Positions 17,530 through 26,486 of a stretch of 64,000 nucleotides of DNA are shown piece by piece. Within the stretch, counting starts at the first letter, position 1, and each line of letters begins with the position of its first letter. Below the pieces are notes generated by a model. The model saw only the letters and a list, made by a program, of their open reading frames with translations. It did no database searches and was not told the DNA's origin. The DNA is from Oscillospiraceae bacterium (GTDB lineage: Bacteria > Bacillota > Clostridia > Oscillospirales > Acutalibacteraceae): positions 1-64,000 of the forward strand of contig DPOR01000007.1 of assembly GCA_003538135.1 (NCBI GenBank), in the 5' to 3' direction. The translations under genes and the position numbers were made by a program.

Positions 17530-18324
17530 TTAAAGACCGAGCAGTCTTGCGGCGTTTTGGCCGAGGATGAGCTCGGTCTCTTCTTCTTTGAGCCCTATAG
17601 AGCGGACAAAGGCGAGCTCGCGCACGGTCGGGCTCCACGGGTTGTCCGAGCCGAACAGAACGTGCTCCGCGCCGAACGCCTCAACGCTCTCTTTAGCCCA
17701 CGGCGGCGGTACTGAGCCGGAGGAAAAAGCGGTGTCGATATATATTCCCGTTCCCCCGAGCAGCTCGGCAGCCTCTCGCCAGAGCAGAAAGCCGCCCATG
17801 TGCGCGGCTATGACCGGCGCGCCGCCGAAGCGGGGGAGTATCTTTTTGAGCATCTGCGGTGTGCAGTGGACGGGGTCGGGAACGCCGATATCAACTCCCG
17901 CGTGAAAGACCGTTATCATGCCGAGCGAGCCTATCTTCTCATATATCGGGAACATCCGCTCGTCGTCCGCGAAGAAGCCCTGATAGTCGGGGTGCAGCTT
18001 TATTCCCTTTATGCCCGCGTCGTGCAGCCTGTCAAGCTCGCTTATTGCATCCGGGCTCTCGAAATGCACGCTGCCGAACGGGATGAGAACGCTGTCGCCG
18101 AGCAGGGAGATTGCAAAGTCGTTGACCTTTTTCTGCTGATGGGCATTGGTGGCTATGTTGAGCACCGCCGCCCTGTCCGCGCCGCCAGAGAGTACGCTCT
18201 CTTTCAGCCCCGAAGCCGTGCCGTCGAAGGCGGGACAGGGGTTGCCCGAGCGCAGGGCGAGCATGGGCATGGCTTTTTCGGCGAGCGGGTCGGGAAAGCA
18301 GTGGGTGTGCATATCTATAATCAT
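17530..18324 (-). CDS. amidohydrolase family protein (amidohydrolase-2, TatD/ACMSD-like TIM barrel)
   Basis: 264 aa. Metal-binding HTH of the H-x-H type at residues 6-8 (DMHTHCF), GIKLHPDYQGF with a further His, AAHMGGF with the fourth ligand and GSDNPWSP with the catalytic Asp. This layout matches metal-dependent hydrolases and decarboxylases of the amidohydrolase-2 family. It has no neighbour that would name a pathway, so the reaction is open. Cytoplasmic. Divergent from glnA across 135 bp. Confidence 0.88.
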   Translation of the reverse strand: MIIDMHTHCFPDPLAEKAMPMLALRSGNPCPAFDGTASGLKESVLSGGADRAAVLNIATNAHQQKKVNDFAISLLGDSVLIPFGSVHFESPDAISELDRLHDAGIKGIKLHPDYQGFFADDERMFPIYEKIGSLGMITVFHAGVDIGVPDPVHCTPQMLKKILPRFGGAPVIAAHMGGFLLWREAAELLGGTGIYIDTAFSSGSVPPPWAKESVEAFGAEHVLFGSDNPWSPTVRELAFVRSIGLKEEETELILGQNAARLLGL

Positions 18325-18377
18325 AAAACAGAGTCTCCTTTCGGTCCTTACATTATATTATAGCACCTTGTCGCGCC

Positions 18378-18405
18378 TTGACAATAGCAAAAAAATTGAT
18401 ATAAT
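18378..18405 (+). promoter_or_regulatory. glnA promoter
   Basis: TTGACA (18378-18383) and TATAAT (18400-18405) with a 16-bp spacer, about 55 bp before the chosen start of glnA. Both boxes match the consensus. Confidence 0.8.
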
Positions 18406-18459
18406 AAAATTTGATGCGGAAGCAGCCGCAGCACTAAAATGCCCGAAAGGCGGTTTTTT

Positions 18460-19791
18460 ATGAAATACACAAAGGAAGATATACTCCGGATAGCAGACGA
18501 GGAGAATGTCAGCTTTATACGCCTGCAATTTACCGATATTCTCGGCTCGCTCAAGAATGTCGCAATAACCCGCAGCCAACTCGAAAAGGCTCTCGACAAC
18601 AAATGTATGTTTGACGGATCTTCGATAGAGGGCTTCGTGCGTATAGAGGAGTCGGATATGTACCTGCACCCGGACTATGATACCTTTGTTATCTTCCCGT
18701 GGCGCACGTCCGAGAACCACAAGGTGGCGCGTCTTATCTGCGATGTCTACTGCTCGGACGGTACTCCCTTTGAGGGCGATCCGCGCTATGTCCTGCGCCG
18801 CGCGATAAAGAAGGCGGCGGATATGGGCTATTCGTGCAACGTCGGCCCCGAGTGCGAATTCTTCCTGTTCCATATCGACGAAAACGGCAAGCCCACCACT
18901 CAGACTCACGACCAGGGAGGTTATTTTGATCTCGGCCCCGTTGACCGCGGCGAGAACTGCCGCCGTGATATCTGCCTGGCTCTCGAGGAGATGGGCTTTG
19001 AGATAGAGGCGTCCCACCACGAGGTCGCCGAGGCGCAGCATGAGATAGACTTCAAATATGACGAGGTGCTTGCGGCGGCGGATAATGTTATGACATTCAA
19101 GTATGTCGTCAAGAGCATCGCCCAGGCGCACGGACTCCACGCTACATTTATGCCCAAGCCCATATACGGCATCAGCGGCTCGGGTATGCACACGAATATT
19201 TCTCTGTTCAGCGCGGGCGAAAATGCCTTCTGCGATGAGAGCGACAGCCTGAATCTCAGCAAGACCGCCTACAGCTTCATCGCGGGCGTGCTCGAGCATA
19301 TCCGTCCGATGACCCTCGTGCTCAATCCCCTTGTCAATTCGTATAAACGTCTCGTGCCCGGCTATGAGGCTCCCGTATATGTCGCATGGTCCGCGCAGAA
19401 CCGCAGCCCGCTTATCCGTATTCCCTCGGCTCGCGGCTTCGGCACCCGTATAGAGATACGCAGCCCCGACCCGGCGTGCAACCCCTATCTTGAGATGGCG
19501 TCCTGCCTTGCCGCCGGTCTTGACGGTATTGAGCGCGACCTGCCCGTTCCCGCGCCGACGGATGCCAATATCTACACCATGACCCCCGAGGAGCGCCTCG
19601 AGGCGGGAGTTCACTCCCTGCCCAAGTCCCTTGAGGAGGCGACAAAGCTCTTCGCCGCAAGCCCGTTCATGAAAGAAGTGCTCGGCAGCCATGTCTACAA
19701 TAAGTATCTGGAGGCCAAGCGCGAGGAGTGGAGAAGCTACCGCGCGAGAGTGTCGCAGTGGGAGGTTGACAGATACCTCGTCAAATATTGA
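18460..19791 (+). CDS. glnA: glutamine synthetase type I
   Basis: 443 aa from the ATG eight bases after GAAAGGCGG, the family's usual length and start (MKYTKEDIL). It makes glutamine from glutamate, ammonia and ATP. Signature MFDGSSIEGF lies at about 50-59, GPECEFFLF carries metal-binding Glu, GSGMHTNISL the His/Asn pocket, and NSYKRLVPGYEAPVY the substrate loop. The size and lack of the adenylylation insert fit the GSI-alpha form of Firmicutes, which is controlled by feedback and GlnR rather than adenylylation. No glnR gene is adjacent, which departs from Bacillus order. Confidence 0.97.
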   Translation: MKYTKEDILRIADEENVSFIRLQFTDILGSLKNVAITRSQLEKALDNKCMFDGSSIEGFVRIEESDMYLHPDYDTFVIFPWRTSENHKVARLICDVYCSDGTPFEGDPRYVLRRAIKKAADMGYSCNVGPECEFFLFHIDENGKPTTQTHDQGGYFDLGPVDRGENCRRDICLALEEMGFEIEASHHEVAEAQHEIDFKYDEVLAAADNVMTFKYVVKSIAQAHGLHATFMPKPIYGISGSGMHTNISLFSAGENAFCDESDSLNLSKTAYSFIAGVLEHIRPMTLVLNPLVNSYKRLVPGYEAPVYVAWSAQNRSPLIRIPSARGFGTRIEIRSPDPACNPYLEMASCLAAGLDGIERDLPVPAPTDANIYTMTPEERLEAGVHSLPKSLEEATKLFAASPFMKEVLGSHVYNKYLEAKREEWRSYRARVSQWEVDRYLVKY

Positions 19792-19830
19792 TTCGCGTTT
19801 GTTGAAAACGTAAATATTTGAAAAAAGCCT

Positions 19831-19859
19831 TGATATTATTGGGCTTATGTGTTAAACTG
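19831..19859 (+). promoter_or_regulatory. promoter of the rimP-nusA-infB operon
   Basis: TTGATA (19831-19836), 17-bp spacer, TAAACT (19854-19859). It would start transcription about 20 bp before the leader hairpin. Confidence 0.65.
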
Positions 19860-19884
19860 TTTATTGTAGGAATGTAAACTTGAC

Positions 19885-19910
19885 GAAAGAGTGGGGTGAC
19901 CCGCTCTTTC
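19885..19910 (+). ncRNA. rimP leader hairpin
   Basis: An 11-bp stem (19885-19895 with 19900-19910, one G-U pair) is capped by a GUGA loop of the stable GNRA type. It stands close to the predicted RNA 5' end. There is no long T run after it, so it looks like a protective or regulatory 5' stem-loop rather than a terminator. Similar stem-loops ahead of rimP/ylxS are familiar in Firmicutes, but the comparison here is from memory. Confidence 0.6.
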
Positions 19911-19948
19911 CTTTATGTTAGGGACTTTTATAAAAAGGAGATGTGTCT

Positions 19949-20425
19949 GTGGCAGCCAAAGGCAAGGGCGGCAACACCGTAGCCGCCGTTTGGGAGATAG
20001 CGGCTCCTATAGCGGAGCAGCTTGGGCTCTCCATTTGGGATATCCGCTTCCAGAAAGAGGGAGTTTCGTGGTATCTCAGAATATATATAGACAAGGAGGG
20101 CGGCGTAGGCATAACCGATTGCGAGAACTTCAGCCGCGCTATTGACGGCCCTCTCGACGACGCCGACCCGATAGAGCAGAGCTACTATCTTGAGGTCTCG
20201 TCCCCCGGCATCGAGCGTCAGCTCATCCGCGACGAGCATTTCAAAAAGTACATCGGCTCGCCCGTTACCGTCCGTCTCATCCGTCCCCGCGACGGCGAGC
20301 GTGAATTCAAGGGCACTCTCGAAAGCTACGACAACGGCATGATAACCGTTACAGCCCCCGACGGCAGCGGGATATGCTTTGAGAAGAAAGAAGTCAGTTC
20401 CGTCAAGCTTTCCGATGACGAGTAA
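19949..20425 (+). CDS. rimP: ribosome maturation factor RimP
   Basis: 158 aa. RimP helps assemble the head of the 30S subunit. An N-terminal KH-like half (ISIWDIRFQKEGVSWYLRIYID region, with ITDCENFSRAIDGPLD) is followed by the SSPGIERQLIRDEHF motif and a C-terminal Sm-like beta barrel (VTVRLIRPRDGEREFKGTL). Start: GTG eight bases after AAAGGAG; the earlier in-frame GTG at 19943 is too close to this site. The last codons, encoding DDE and the stop, are the first bases of the repeat unit that follows (20414), so the repeat supplies or was seeded from the gene's 3' end. Confidence 0.93.
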   Translation: MAAKGKGGNTVAAVWEIAAPIAEQLGLSIWDIRFQKEGVSWYLRIYIDKEGGVGITDCENFSRAIDGPLDDADPIEQSYYLEVSSPGIERQLIRDEHFKKYIGSPVTVRLIRPRDGEREFKGTLESYDNGMITVTAPDGSGICFEKKEVSSVKLSDDE

Positions 20426-20820
20426 AATCGCGCATAGCTGCGTTGTGAGAACCGTGCCCGCTCGGTCACGTACACACGTACGCTCCCTCACGTGCAGAAC
20501 CTCACGCCTTGCTCTGCACAATTTTCCTTCGTCATCTACCTGATTCAATGACGAGTAATTTCGCGCGATACTGCGTTGCACGAACCATGCGAAATTCGGT
20601 CACGTACCCGCGTACGCTCCCTCGCGTGCAGAACCTCACGCCTTGCTCTGCACAATTTTCCTTCGTCATCTGCCTGTTTCGATGACGAGTAATTTCGCGC
20701 GATACTGCGTTACACGAACCATGCGCCTTGTCTCGCACAAAATTCCTTCGTCATCTGACTGATTTGATGACGGGTAATTTCGCGCGATACTGCGTTGCAC
20801 GAACCCTGCAATTTCGGTCA
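20414..20820 (+). repeat. tandem array of palindromic repeat units between rimP and nusA
   Basis: Unit 1 is 20414-20536 and unit 2 is 20547-20670. Unit 3 is 20681-20755 with the middle missing, and unit 4 is 20766-about 20820 with the right end lost. Full units are about 123 bp, separated by 10 bp, giving a period of 133-134 bp. Each starts GATGACGA and ends TCGTCATC and is an imperfect palindrome throughout. The centre holds CGTAC-N4-GTACG, and the right half holds a separate GTGCAGA/TCTGCAC hairpin. No reading frame runs through it. The form is that of a MITE-like or REP-like hairpin element that multiplied locally. Confidence 0.85.
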
Positions 20821-20920
20821 CAACTGTAGGTGCGGATATCATCCGCCCGCGAATCAGGTGAGCTTGACTGCGACAGTCGGTTTGCTGTCCCCGGCGCGCC
20901 GTGCGCCGCTTTAAATAAAA
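20821..20920 (+). repeat. GC-rich short inverted-repeat patch before nusA
   Basis: It contains GCGGAT-ATC-ATCCGC (20833-20847), then CGGCGCGCCGTGCGCCGC (20892-20909), both self-complementary. It continues the non-coding tract 20426-20948 that separates rimP from nusA. No gene, promoter or terminator with a T run was found in it. Confidence 0.5.
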
Positions 20921-20948
20921 AATTCACTTAAAAGGATTGATTTGGAAA

Positions 20949-22049
20949 ATGAATAAAAAAGAAAAAAATGAGGAAAGCAAGAAGAACAAGGAATTCTTCG
21001 AAGCTGTGAAGCTGCTCAGCAAGGACACCGGCGTCACCGTTGACGCGATGTGCGAGAGCATTCAGAATGTCCTCATCGGCGCGCTGAAAAAGGAATACAA
21101 CAACAAGGACATCGTGTTCTGCGATGTGGACGCCGAAAAGGGCGAGTTCCGCGTTTATCTGCGCAAGACTGTCGTGTCGGAGATATCCGACCCCGACACC
21201 GATCTGCTCGTCGAGCAGGCTCAGCAGTATAAGAAGGGCGCCGTGGCCGGCGATATAGTCGAGATACCCGTCGAGACCGCCAAGGTCAGCAGGATAACCG
21301 CCGAAAAGGGCAAGCATATGCTCCGTCAGGCTATCCGCGAGGCGGAACAGGGTCAGCTCCGCAGCGAGCTTGAAAGCCACAATCAGGAGATTATCACCGT
21401 CACCGTCCAGCGCGTTATCCCCGAGTCGGGCGATGCGGTCGTCAGCCTCGGCAAGACGGAGGCTCTGCTCTACAAGAGCGAGCAGCTCCCCGACGAGGTT
21501 CTCAAGCCCAACGATATCATCAAGGTCTTTGTCGCGGGCGTGCGCAGCACCGATAAAAACACCCGCGCCACCATTTCGAGAACTCATCCCGGCCTTGTCA
21601 GGAGACTGTTCGAGGAGGAGGTTCCCGAGATATTCGACGGTACCGTAGAGATAAAGGCAGTCGCCAGAGAGGCGGGCTCCAGAACCAAGATGGCCGTTTA
21701 CAGCGCAGACCCGGATGTCGATCCCGTCGGCGCCTGCATAGGCCCGCGCGGCGCGCGTGTCGGCAAGATAGTCGACCTGCTCGGCGGCGAGAAGATAGAT
21801 ATAGTTAAGTACAGCGATGTGCCCGAGGAGTTTATCGCGGCCGCCCTTGCCCCCGCCGATGTCGTTGACGTCACGGTAGAGGAGGGCGAGGAGAAGGTCT
21901 GCCGCGTCAGAGTGCCGGACAGCCAGCTCTCCCTCGCTATCGGCAACAAGGGTCAGAACGCCCGCCTTGCCGCCAAGCTCACCGGCTGGAAGATAGATAT
22001 AAAGCCCGAGAGCGGCATTGAAGAGCCGACAATAAACTTCGATATATAA
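20949..22049 (+). CDS. nusA: transcription elongation/termination factor NusA
   Basis: 366 aa. The N-terminal RNA-polymerase-binding domain (to about 125) is followed by an S1 domain (EALLYKSEQL to IIKVFVAG, near 150-195) and two KH domains with GPRG (near 260) and GNKG (near 330). It binds nascent RNA and RNA polymerase and modulates pausing and termination. No acidic C-terminal repeats, as usual for Firmicutes. The ATG at 20949 has AAAGGA 12 bases upstream; an in-frame TTG at 20937 is too close to that site. Normally nusA follows rimP within a few bases; here about 520 bp of repeats intervene. Confidence 0.96.
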   Translation: MNKKEKNEESKKNKEFFEAVKLLSKDTGVTVDAMCESIQNVLIGALKKEYNNKDIVFCDVDAEKGEFRVYLRKTVVSEISDPDTDLLVEQAQQYKKGAVAGDIVEIPVETAKVSRITAEKGKHMLRQAIREAEQGQLRSELESHNQEIITVTVQRVIPESGDAVVSLGKTEALLYKSEQLPDEVLKPNDIIKVFVAGVRSTDKNTRATISRTHPGLVRRLFEEEVPEIFDGTVEIKAVAREAGSRTKMAVYSADPDVDPVGACIGPRGARVGKIVDLLGGEKIDIVKYSDVPEEFIAAALAPADVVDVTVEEGEEKVCRVRVPDSQLSLAIGNKGQNARLAAKLTGWKIDIKPESGIEEPTINFDI

Positions 22050-22082
22050 GACTTATTACTTTTTGAAAGGCAGGTGAGCGGT

Positions 22083-22355
22083 GTGAAGCAGAAGAAGATA
22101 CCGCTGCGCAGATGCAACGGTTGCAACGAGATGAAGCCGAAAAAGGAACTCGTCAGAGTGGTGCGCAGTCCGGAGGGCGAGGTTTCGCTCGACCTCACGG
22201 GGAGAAAGCCCGGCAGGGGCGCTTATGTCTGCCGCAGCGCGGACTGCCTTAAAAAGGCGATAAAGTCCCGCCGCTTTGAGCGCGAGTTCAACTGCGAGAT
22301 CCCTCGGGAGGTCTATGACCTGATGGAAAAGGAGATGGACGAAGGTGGAAAATGA
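22083..22355 (+). CDS. ylxR: YlxR family RNA-binding protein (RNase P modulator RnpM)
   Basis: 90 aa, DUF448 family. It has IPLRRCNGCNEMKPKKELVRVV with the paired Cys, GRGAYVC and CLKKA, all typical. The GTG at 22083 is preferred because AGGTGA lies five bases upstream and the product then begins MKQKKIPLRRC like relatives; a GTG at 22074 is also in frame. Members of the family bind the RNase P RNA and modulate its activity in B. subtilis. It sits in the usual place between nusA and ylxQ and overlaps the next gene by 11 bp. Confidence 0.92.
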   Translation: MKQKKIPLRRCNGCNEMKPKKELVRVVRSPEGEVSLDLTGRKPGRGAYVCRSADCLKKAIKSRRFEREFNCEIPREVYDLMEKEMDEGGK

Positions 22356-22677
22356 TAAGGCGCTTTCCATGCTCGGCATCTGCCGCAGAGCGGGAAAGCT
22401 GAGCTGCGGACATGACGCCGCGCATACGGCGATAAAGCACGGTCGCGCTATGCTGTGCCTGCTCTCGTCCGACGCATCCGAGAGGCTCTGCGAGGAGTTT
22501 GAACGCGCTTGCGGCAGCGAGGGACGCTCAGTCCCGATAATAAAGACCGGATACACCATGCAGGAGATAGGCCATGCGACTTCGCTGCGCTCCGCGGTGC
22601 TTACGGTCGACGACAGGGGATTTGCGTCCCGCATACAAACATTACTTAACATCGCCTATGGGGAGGATAATGTATGA
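22345..22677 (+). CDS. ylxQ: L7Ae/L30e family RNA-binding protein YlxQ
   Basis: 110 aa. L7Ae-like fold with KALSMLGICRRAGKLSCGHDA at the N-terminus and the conserved block LCLLSSDASE. Proteins of this kind bind kink-turn RNA; the cellular target of YlxQ is not settled. Starts with GTG inside the end of ylxR and ends overlapping the infB ATG (ATGA), so the three are translationally coupled. Confidence 0.9.
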   Translation: MENDKALSMLGICRRAGKLSCGHDAAHTAIKHGRAMLCLLSSDASERLCEEFERACGSEGRSVPIIKTGYTMQEIGHATSLRSAVLTVDDRGFASRIQTLLNIAYGEDNV

Positions 22678-25106
22678 TAAATACCAAATATCGCGTCCGT
22701 GACGTTGCAAAGGATCTGGACGTCAAGACAAATTACGTCACCGAGCTCATTGAAAAGAGCTTCGGCGGCGCGAAAAAATCCTCGATGACGGCTCTCGAAT
22801 CCGACGAGCTTGATTTGCTGTTCGACACCGTGACAAAGGAGAACGCCGTCGACAGCTTCGATGAATATTTTGCTCTCAAGAGCAAGAAAGAAGCCCCCGA
22901 AAAGAAGGAGGAGGCTCAGCAGCCCGAGCAAAAGAGCGAGGAGAAGAGCGCGGATAAGAAGGAGGCGGCGAAGCCCGCACAGAAGCCCGCGCCCGCAAAG
23001 GAAGCAAAGCCCGCCGCAAAGACCGAGAAACCCGCCGCAAAGGCGCAGACTCAGGCGGCGAAGCCGGCAGAGGATAAGCAGCCCAAAAAGAAGAACGACA
23101 AGCCCATGCAGTCGCGCACAAAGGGCGAGCGCAGAACGGTTGACACGAGAGCCGGCAACGTCGAGCTCGACAAGTACAACGAGCGCTACGAGAACATCGC
23201 TCCCGCCAACAACGGTATGCAGAGCGACAAGTCCGTCAACAAGCAGAAATTAAAGCAGCGCTCCACGCAGTACCGCAAGCAGGGTATGCGCTCCTCGCGC
23301 CGCGAGACAGAGGCTCAGCGCCTCGCCCGTATAGCGGCGGAGCGCGCGAAGAAGCCGCAGATAGTCGTAAAAATCCCCGATGAGATAGTTGTCTCCGACC
23401 TTGCCGCCATGCTCAAGATGACTGCGGCCGAGGTTGTCAAGAAGCTGTTCTCGCTCGGAGTTATGGCGACTGTCAATCAGGTTATTGACTACGACACCGC
23501 GGCGATAGTCGCAACCGAGCTCGGCGCAAAGGCCGAGAAGGAGGTCGTTGTCACGATAGAGGACAGGATAATCGACGACTCCGACGACTCGGCGGAGGAT
23601 CTTTCTCCGAGAGACCCGGTCGTTGTTGTCATGGGTCACGTTGACCACGGCAAGACCTCGCTCCTTGATGCCATACGCCACACCGATGTCACCGCCACCG
23701 AGGCAGGCGGCATTACCCAGCATATCGGCGCATACAGAGTTGACCTCAACGGTCAGAAGATAACCTTCCTCGACACCCCCGGCCACGCGGCGTTCACCTC
23801 GATGAGAGCGCGCGGCGCGCAGGCTACGGATATCGCGGTGCTCGTCGTCGCTGCGGATGATGGAATCATGCCGCAGACCATTGAGGCCATAAACCACGCA
23901 AAGGCCGCCGGCGTTGACATAATCGTTGCCATAAACAAAATGGATAAGCCCGGCGCCACGACCGACCGCATCATGCAGCAGCTGACCGAATACGACCTCA
24001 TCCCCGAGGAGTGGGGCGGCGACACTATTTGTGTGCCCGTTTCGGCGCTCACCAGAATGAATATAGATAAGCTCCTCGAGTCGATACTTCTCGTTGCCGA
24101 GATGAAGGAGCTCAAGGCGAATCCGAACCGCGCAGCCAAGGGTATCGTTATCGAGGCGCGCCTTGACAGGAACAGAGGCCCCATAGCCACTCTCCTTGTC
24201 CAGAACGGTACGCTTCACTCCGGCGATATCATAGTCGCCGGCACCTCCGTCGGCCGCGTCAGAGTCATGGTTGACGACAAGGGCAGAAAGGTCAAGGAGG
24301 CAGGCCCCTCCGTGCCCGTTGAGATAATGGGTCTTGCGGAGGCTCCGCAGGCGGGCGACGCATTTGACGCCGTCAGCGACGAGCGCCTTGCAAGAGAGCT
24401 TGTTGAGCAGAGAAAGCAGAAGCAGAAAGAGGAGCAGTTCAAGTCCTTTGAAAAGGTCACTCTCGAAAACCTCTTCTCATCCCTCAAGGAGGGCGAGCTC
24501 AAGGAGCTCGACATCATCGTCAAGGCCGATGTTCAGGGCTCGGTTGAGGCTGTTAAGCAGAGCCTTGAAAAGCTCTCGAACGACGAGGTCAGGGTTAAGA
24601 TTATCCACGGCGGCGTCGGCGCCATAAACGAGTCCGACGTCATGCTTGCAAACGCGTCCAACGCGATAATCGTCGGCTTCAACGTCAGACCCGACCCGGT
24701 CGCGGCGCAGAATGCCGAGCGCGACGGAGTCGATATCCGCTGCTACAGAATAATCTATGACTGCATAGACGAGATAGAGGCCGCCATCAAGGGAATGCTT
24801 GCTCCGAAGTTCCGCGAGGTTCAGCAGGGCAGAGCGGAGGTTCGCCAGGTGGTCAAGATTTCCTCCGTCGGCAATATCGCCGGCTGCTATGTCCTCAGCG
24901 GCAAGGTGACAAGAAACTCGAAAATTCGCGTTGTGCGCGACGGTATTGTTATCACCGAGGATGAGATTTCCTCCCTGCGCCGCTTCAAGGACGATGTCAA
25001 GGAGGTTGCGCAGAACTTTGAGTGCGGCATAGGACTTGCAAAGTTCAACGATATTAAGGAGGGCGATATCTTCGAGGCGTTTACTATCGAAGAGTATCGC
25101 GACTGA
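22674..25106 (+). CDS. infB: translation initiation factor IF-2
   Basis: 810 aa GTPase that places fMet-tRNA on the 30S subunit. An N-terminal IF2N domain (1-60) is followed by a Lys/Ala/Glu/Pro-rich linker (about 62-145) of low complexity and a second IF2N region near 235-285. The G domain has G1 GHVDHGKT, G3 DTPGH and G4 NKMD at about 322-440. The domain II barrel and IF2-C domains complete the protein (SVEAVKQSLEKL, RAEVRQVVKIS). All GTP-binding motifs are intact. The family's usual place, followed directly by rbfA after one base. Confidence 0.97.
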   Translation: MINTKYRVRDVAKDLDVKTNYVTELIEKSFGGAKKSSMTALESDELDLLFDTVTKENAVDSFDEYFALKSKKEAPEKKEEAQQPEQKSEEKSADKKEAAKPAQKPAPAKEAKPAAKTEKPAAKAQTQAAKPAEDKQPKKKNDKPMQSRTKGERRTVDTRAGNVELDKYNERYENIAPANNGMQSDKSVNKQKLKQRSTQYRKQGMRSSRRETEAQRLARIAAERAKKPQIVVKIPDEIVVSDLAAMLKMTAAEVVKKLFSLGVMATVNQVIDYDTAAIVATELGAKAEKEVVVTIEDRIIDDSDDSAEDLSPRDPVVVVMGHVDHGKTSLLDAIRHTDVTATEAGGITQHIGAYRVDLNGQKITFLDTPGHAAFTSMRARGAQATDIAVLVVAADDGIMPQTIEAINHAKAAGVDIIVAINKMDKPGATTDRIMQQLTEYDLIPEEWGGDTICVPVSALTRMNIDKLLESILLVAEMKELKANPNRAAKGIVIEARLDRNRGPIATLLVQNGTLHSGDIIVAGTSVGRVRVMVDDKGRKVKEAGPSVPVEIMGLAEAPQAGDAFDAVSDERLARELVEQRKQKQKEEQFKSFEKVTLENLFSSLKEGELKELDIIVKADVQGSVEAVKQSLEKLSNDEVRVKIIHGGVGAINESDVMLANASNAIIVGFNVRPDPVAAQNAERDGVDIRCYRIIYDCIDEIEAAIKGMLAPKFREVQQGRAEVRQVVKISSVGNIAGCYVLSGKVTRNSKIRVVRDGIVITEDEISSLRRFKDDVKEVAQNFECGIGLAKFNDIKEGDIFEAFTIEEYRD

Positions 25107-25107
25107 T

Positions 25108-25467
25108 ATGGCAGGATACAGAATTGACAGAATATCCGAGGATATAAAAAGAGAGATAGTTGCCGTCATGCGCGAGCTGAAGGATCCGCGCGTGCAGGGC
25201 AAGCTGCTCACCGTCGTCAAGGTCGAGGTCAGCTCCGACGCATCGTTTGCCAAGGTTTTCGTAAGCTCGATGAACGGAATAGACGACGCCAAGACGGCAG
25301 TCAAGGGACTTGACAGCGCCATGGGCTATATCCGCCGCGAGGTCGGACACAGATTGGGCCTGCGCAAAACTCCGGAGCTTAAATTTGTCGCCGACGACTC
25401 GATAGAGCACGGCATGAATATCGCCCGTATGCTCGATGACTTGAAGGAAGATGAAGATGCGAATTGA
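25108..25467 (+). CDS. rbfA: ribosome-binding factor A
   Basis: 119 aa. KH-like protein needed for 30S maturation and processing of the 16S 5' end. It begins MAGYRIDRISEDIKREI and contains ELKDPRVQG and the AKVFVSSM strand, all diagnostic. The ATG one base after the infB stop is chosen; an upstream in-frame ATG lies inside infB. Overlaps the start of the next gene by 11 bp. Confidence 0.95.
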   Translation: MAGYRIDRISEDIKREIVAVMRELKDPRVQGKLLTVVKVEVSSDASFAKVFVSSMNGIDDAKTAVKGLDSAMGYIRREVGHRLGLRKTPELKFVADDSIEHGMNIARMLDDLKEDEDAN

Positions 25468-26422
25468 CATTGCGCGCGCGGCCGAATTGCTGCGCGAAAA
25501 CGATGATATACTCGTGCTGTGCCACGCCCATCCGGACGGAGACACGCTCGGCTGCGGCTATGCGCTGATGCATATGCTGCAGTCGCTCGGCAAGCGCTGC
25601 CGGCTCGAATGCGCGGACGAGATAGCCCCGAAGTATAACTTTATGCTCGAGGGGCTTGCCGACTGCGGCGATTTTGAGCCGAAGTTTATAACAGCCGTAG
25701 ATGTGGCGGATATAAAGCTGCTCTCCGACGCGTCGGCCGAGAAGTACGGCGGCAGGGTTGACCTGTGCATCGATCATCACGGCTCGAACACCGAATACGC
25801 GAAGGCGTTCTGTGTTGACGCTTCGGCCGCTGCGTGTGCGGAGATGCTTTGCCCGCTCGCAGACGAGCTCGGAGTCGAGATAACCCCCGCGATTGCGAAC
25901 TGCCTCTACACGGGCATTTCGACCGACACTGGCTGCTTCAAGTTTTCGAACACGACCGCACGCACGCACATATTGGCCGCAAGGCTCATGGAGTGCGGCG
26001 CGAATGTGCCCGAGATAAACCGCGTGTTCTTTGAGACGAAGAGCCTGAGCTATGTAAAGCTCGAACGCTTCGCGCTCGACTCGCTCAAGATGTATTTCGG
26101 CGGGCAGTGCGCGGTGATAACCGTGACGCAGGAGATGTTTGCAAAAAGCGGCTCGAATGACAGCGAGACGGATGCCATCCCCGGACTTTCGCGCCAGATA
26201 GAGGGCGTGAAGGCGGGCGTCACCATAAAAGAGAGCAAGGACGGAACGTTTAAAATTTCCGTGCGCACCCACGCGCCGATAGACGCCTCCGAGATATGCA
26301 GACCGCTCGGCGGCGGCGGACACGTCAGAGCCGCGGGCTGCCGAATAAGAGGTAGCCGCGATGAGGCGGAAAAGCTCATTCTCGAGCAGGTCGAAAAGGC
26401 GCTCAAGGAGAGCGACAAATAA
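25457..26422 (+). CDS. nrnA: DHH/DHHA1 phosphoesterase, NrnA-like oligoribonuclease / pAp phosphatase
   Basis: 321 aa from the second of two close ATGs, which has AAGGAAG at a better distance. Motifs: CHAHPDGDTLGCG (22-34), VDVAD near 76, the namesake DHHG (CIDHHGS) and the C-terminal DHHA1 motif GGGGHVRAAGC. The family degrades two- to five-base RNAs and also removes the 3'-phosphate from pAp. It closes the nusA operon as in many Firmicutes; truB and ribF do not follow here. Cytoplasmic, Mn-dependent by homology. Confidence 0.93.
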   Translation: MRIDIARAAELLRENDDILVLCHAHPDGDTLGCGYALMHMLQSLGKRCRLECADEIAPKYNFMLEGLADCGDFEPKFITAVDVADIKLLSDASAEKYGGRVDLCIDHHGSNTEYAKAFCVDASAAACAEMLCPLADELGVEITPAIANCLYTGISTDTGCFKFSNTTARTHILAARLMECGANVPEINRVFFETKSLSYVKLERFALDSLKMYFGGQCAVITVTQEMFAKSGSNDSETDAIPGLSRQIEGVKAGVTIKESKDGTFKISVRTHAPIDASEICRPLGGGGHVRAAGCRIRGSRDEAEKLILEQVEKALKESDK

Positions 26423-26432
26423 AAACAGGCTG

Positions 26433-26486
26433 TGAAAAAGCCGTAATCCGCAGTGTGAGTTGCGAATTACGGCTTTTTCATTTTTC
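26433..26486. terminator. bidirectional terminator between nrnA and the ABC ATPase gene
   Basis: A 20-bp stem with one mismatch (26433-26452 with 26461-26480) and an 8-base loop. T runs are present on both strands, serving the two convergent operons. Confidence 0.92.

Noticed and set aside
20414..20820. CRISPR array
   Set aside because: The repeats are 123-bp palindromes separated by near-constant 10-bp links of similar sequence, with no short direct repeats or varied spacers, and no cas genes.
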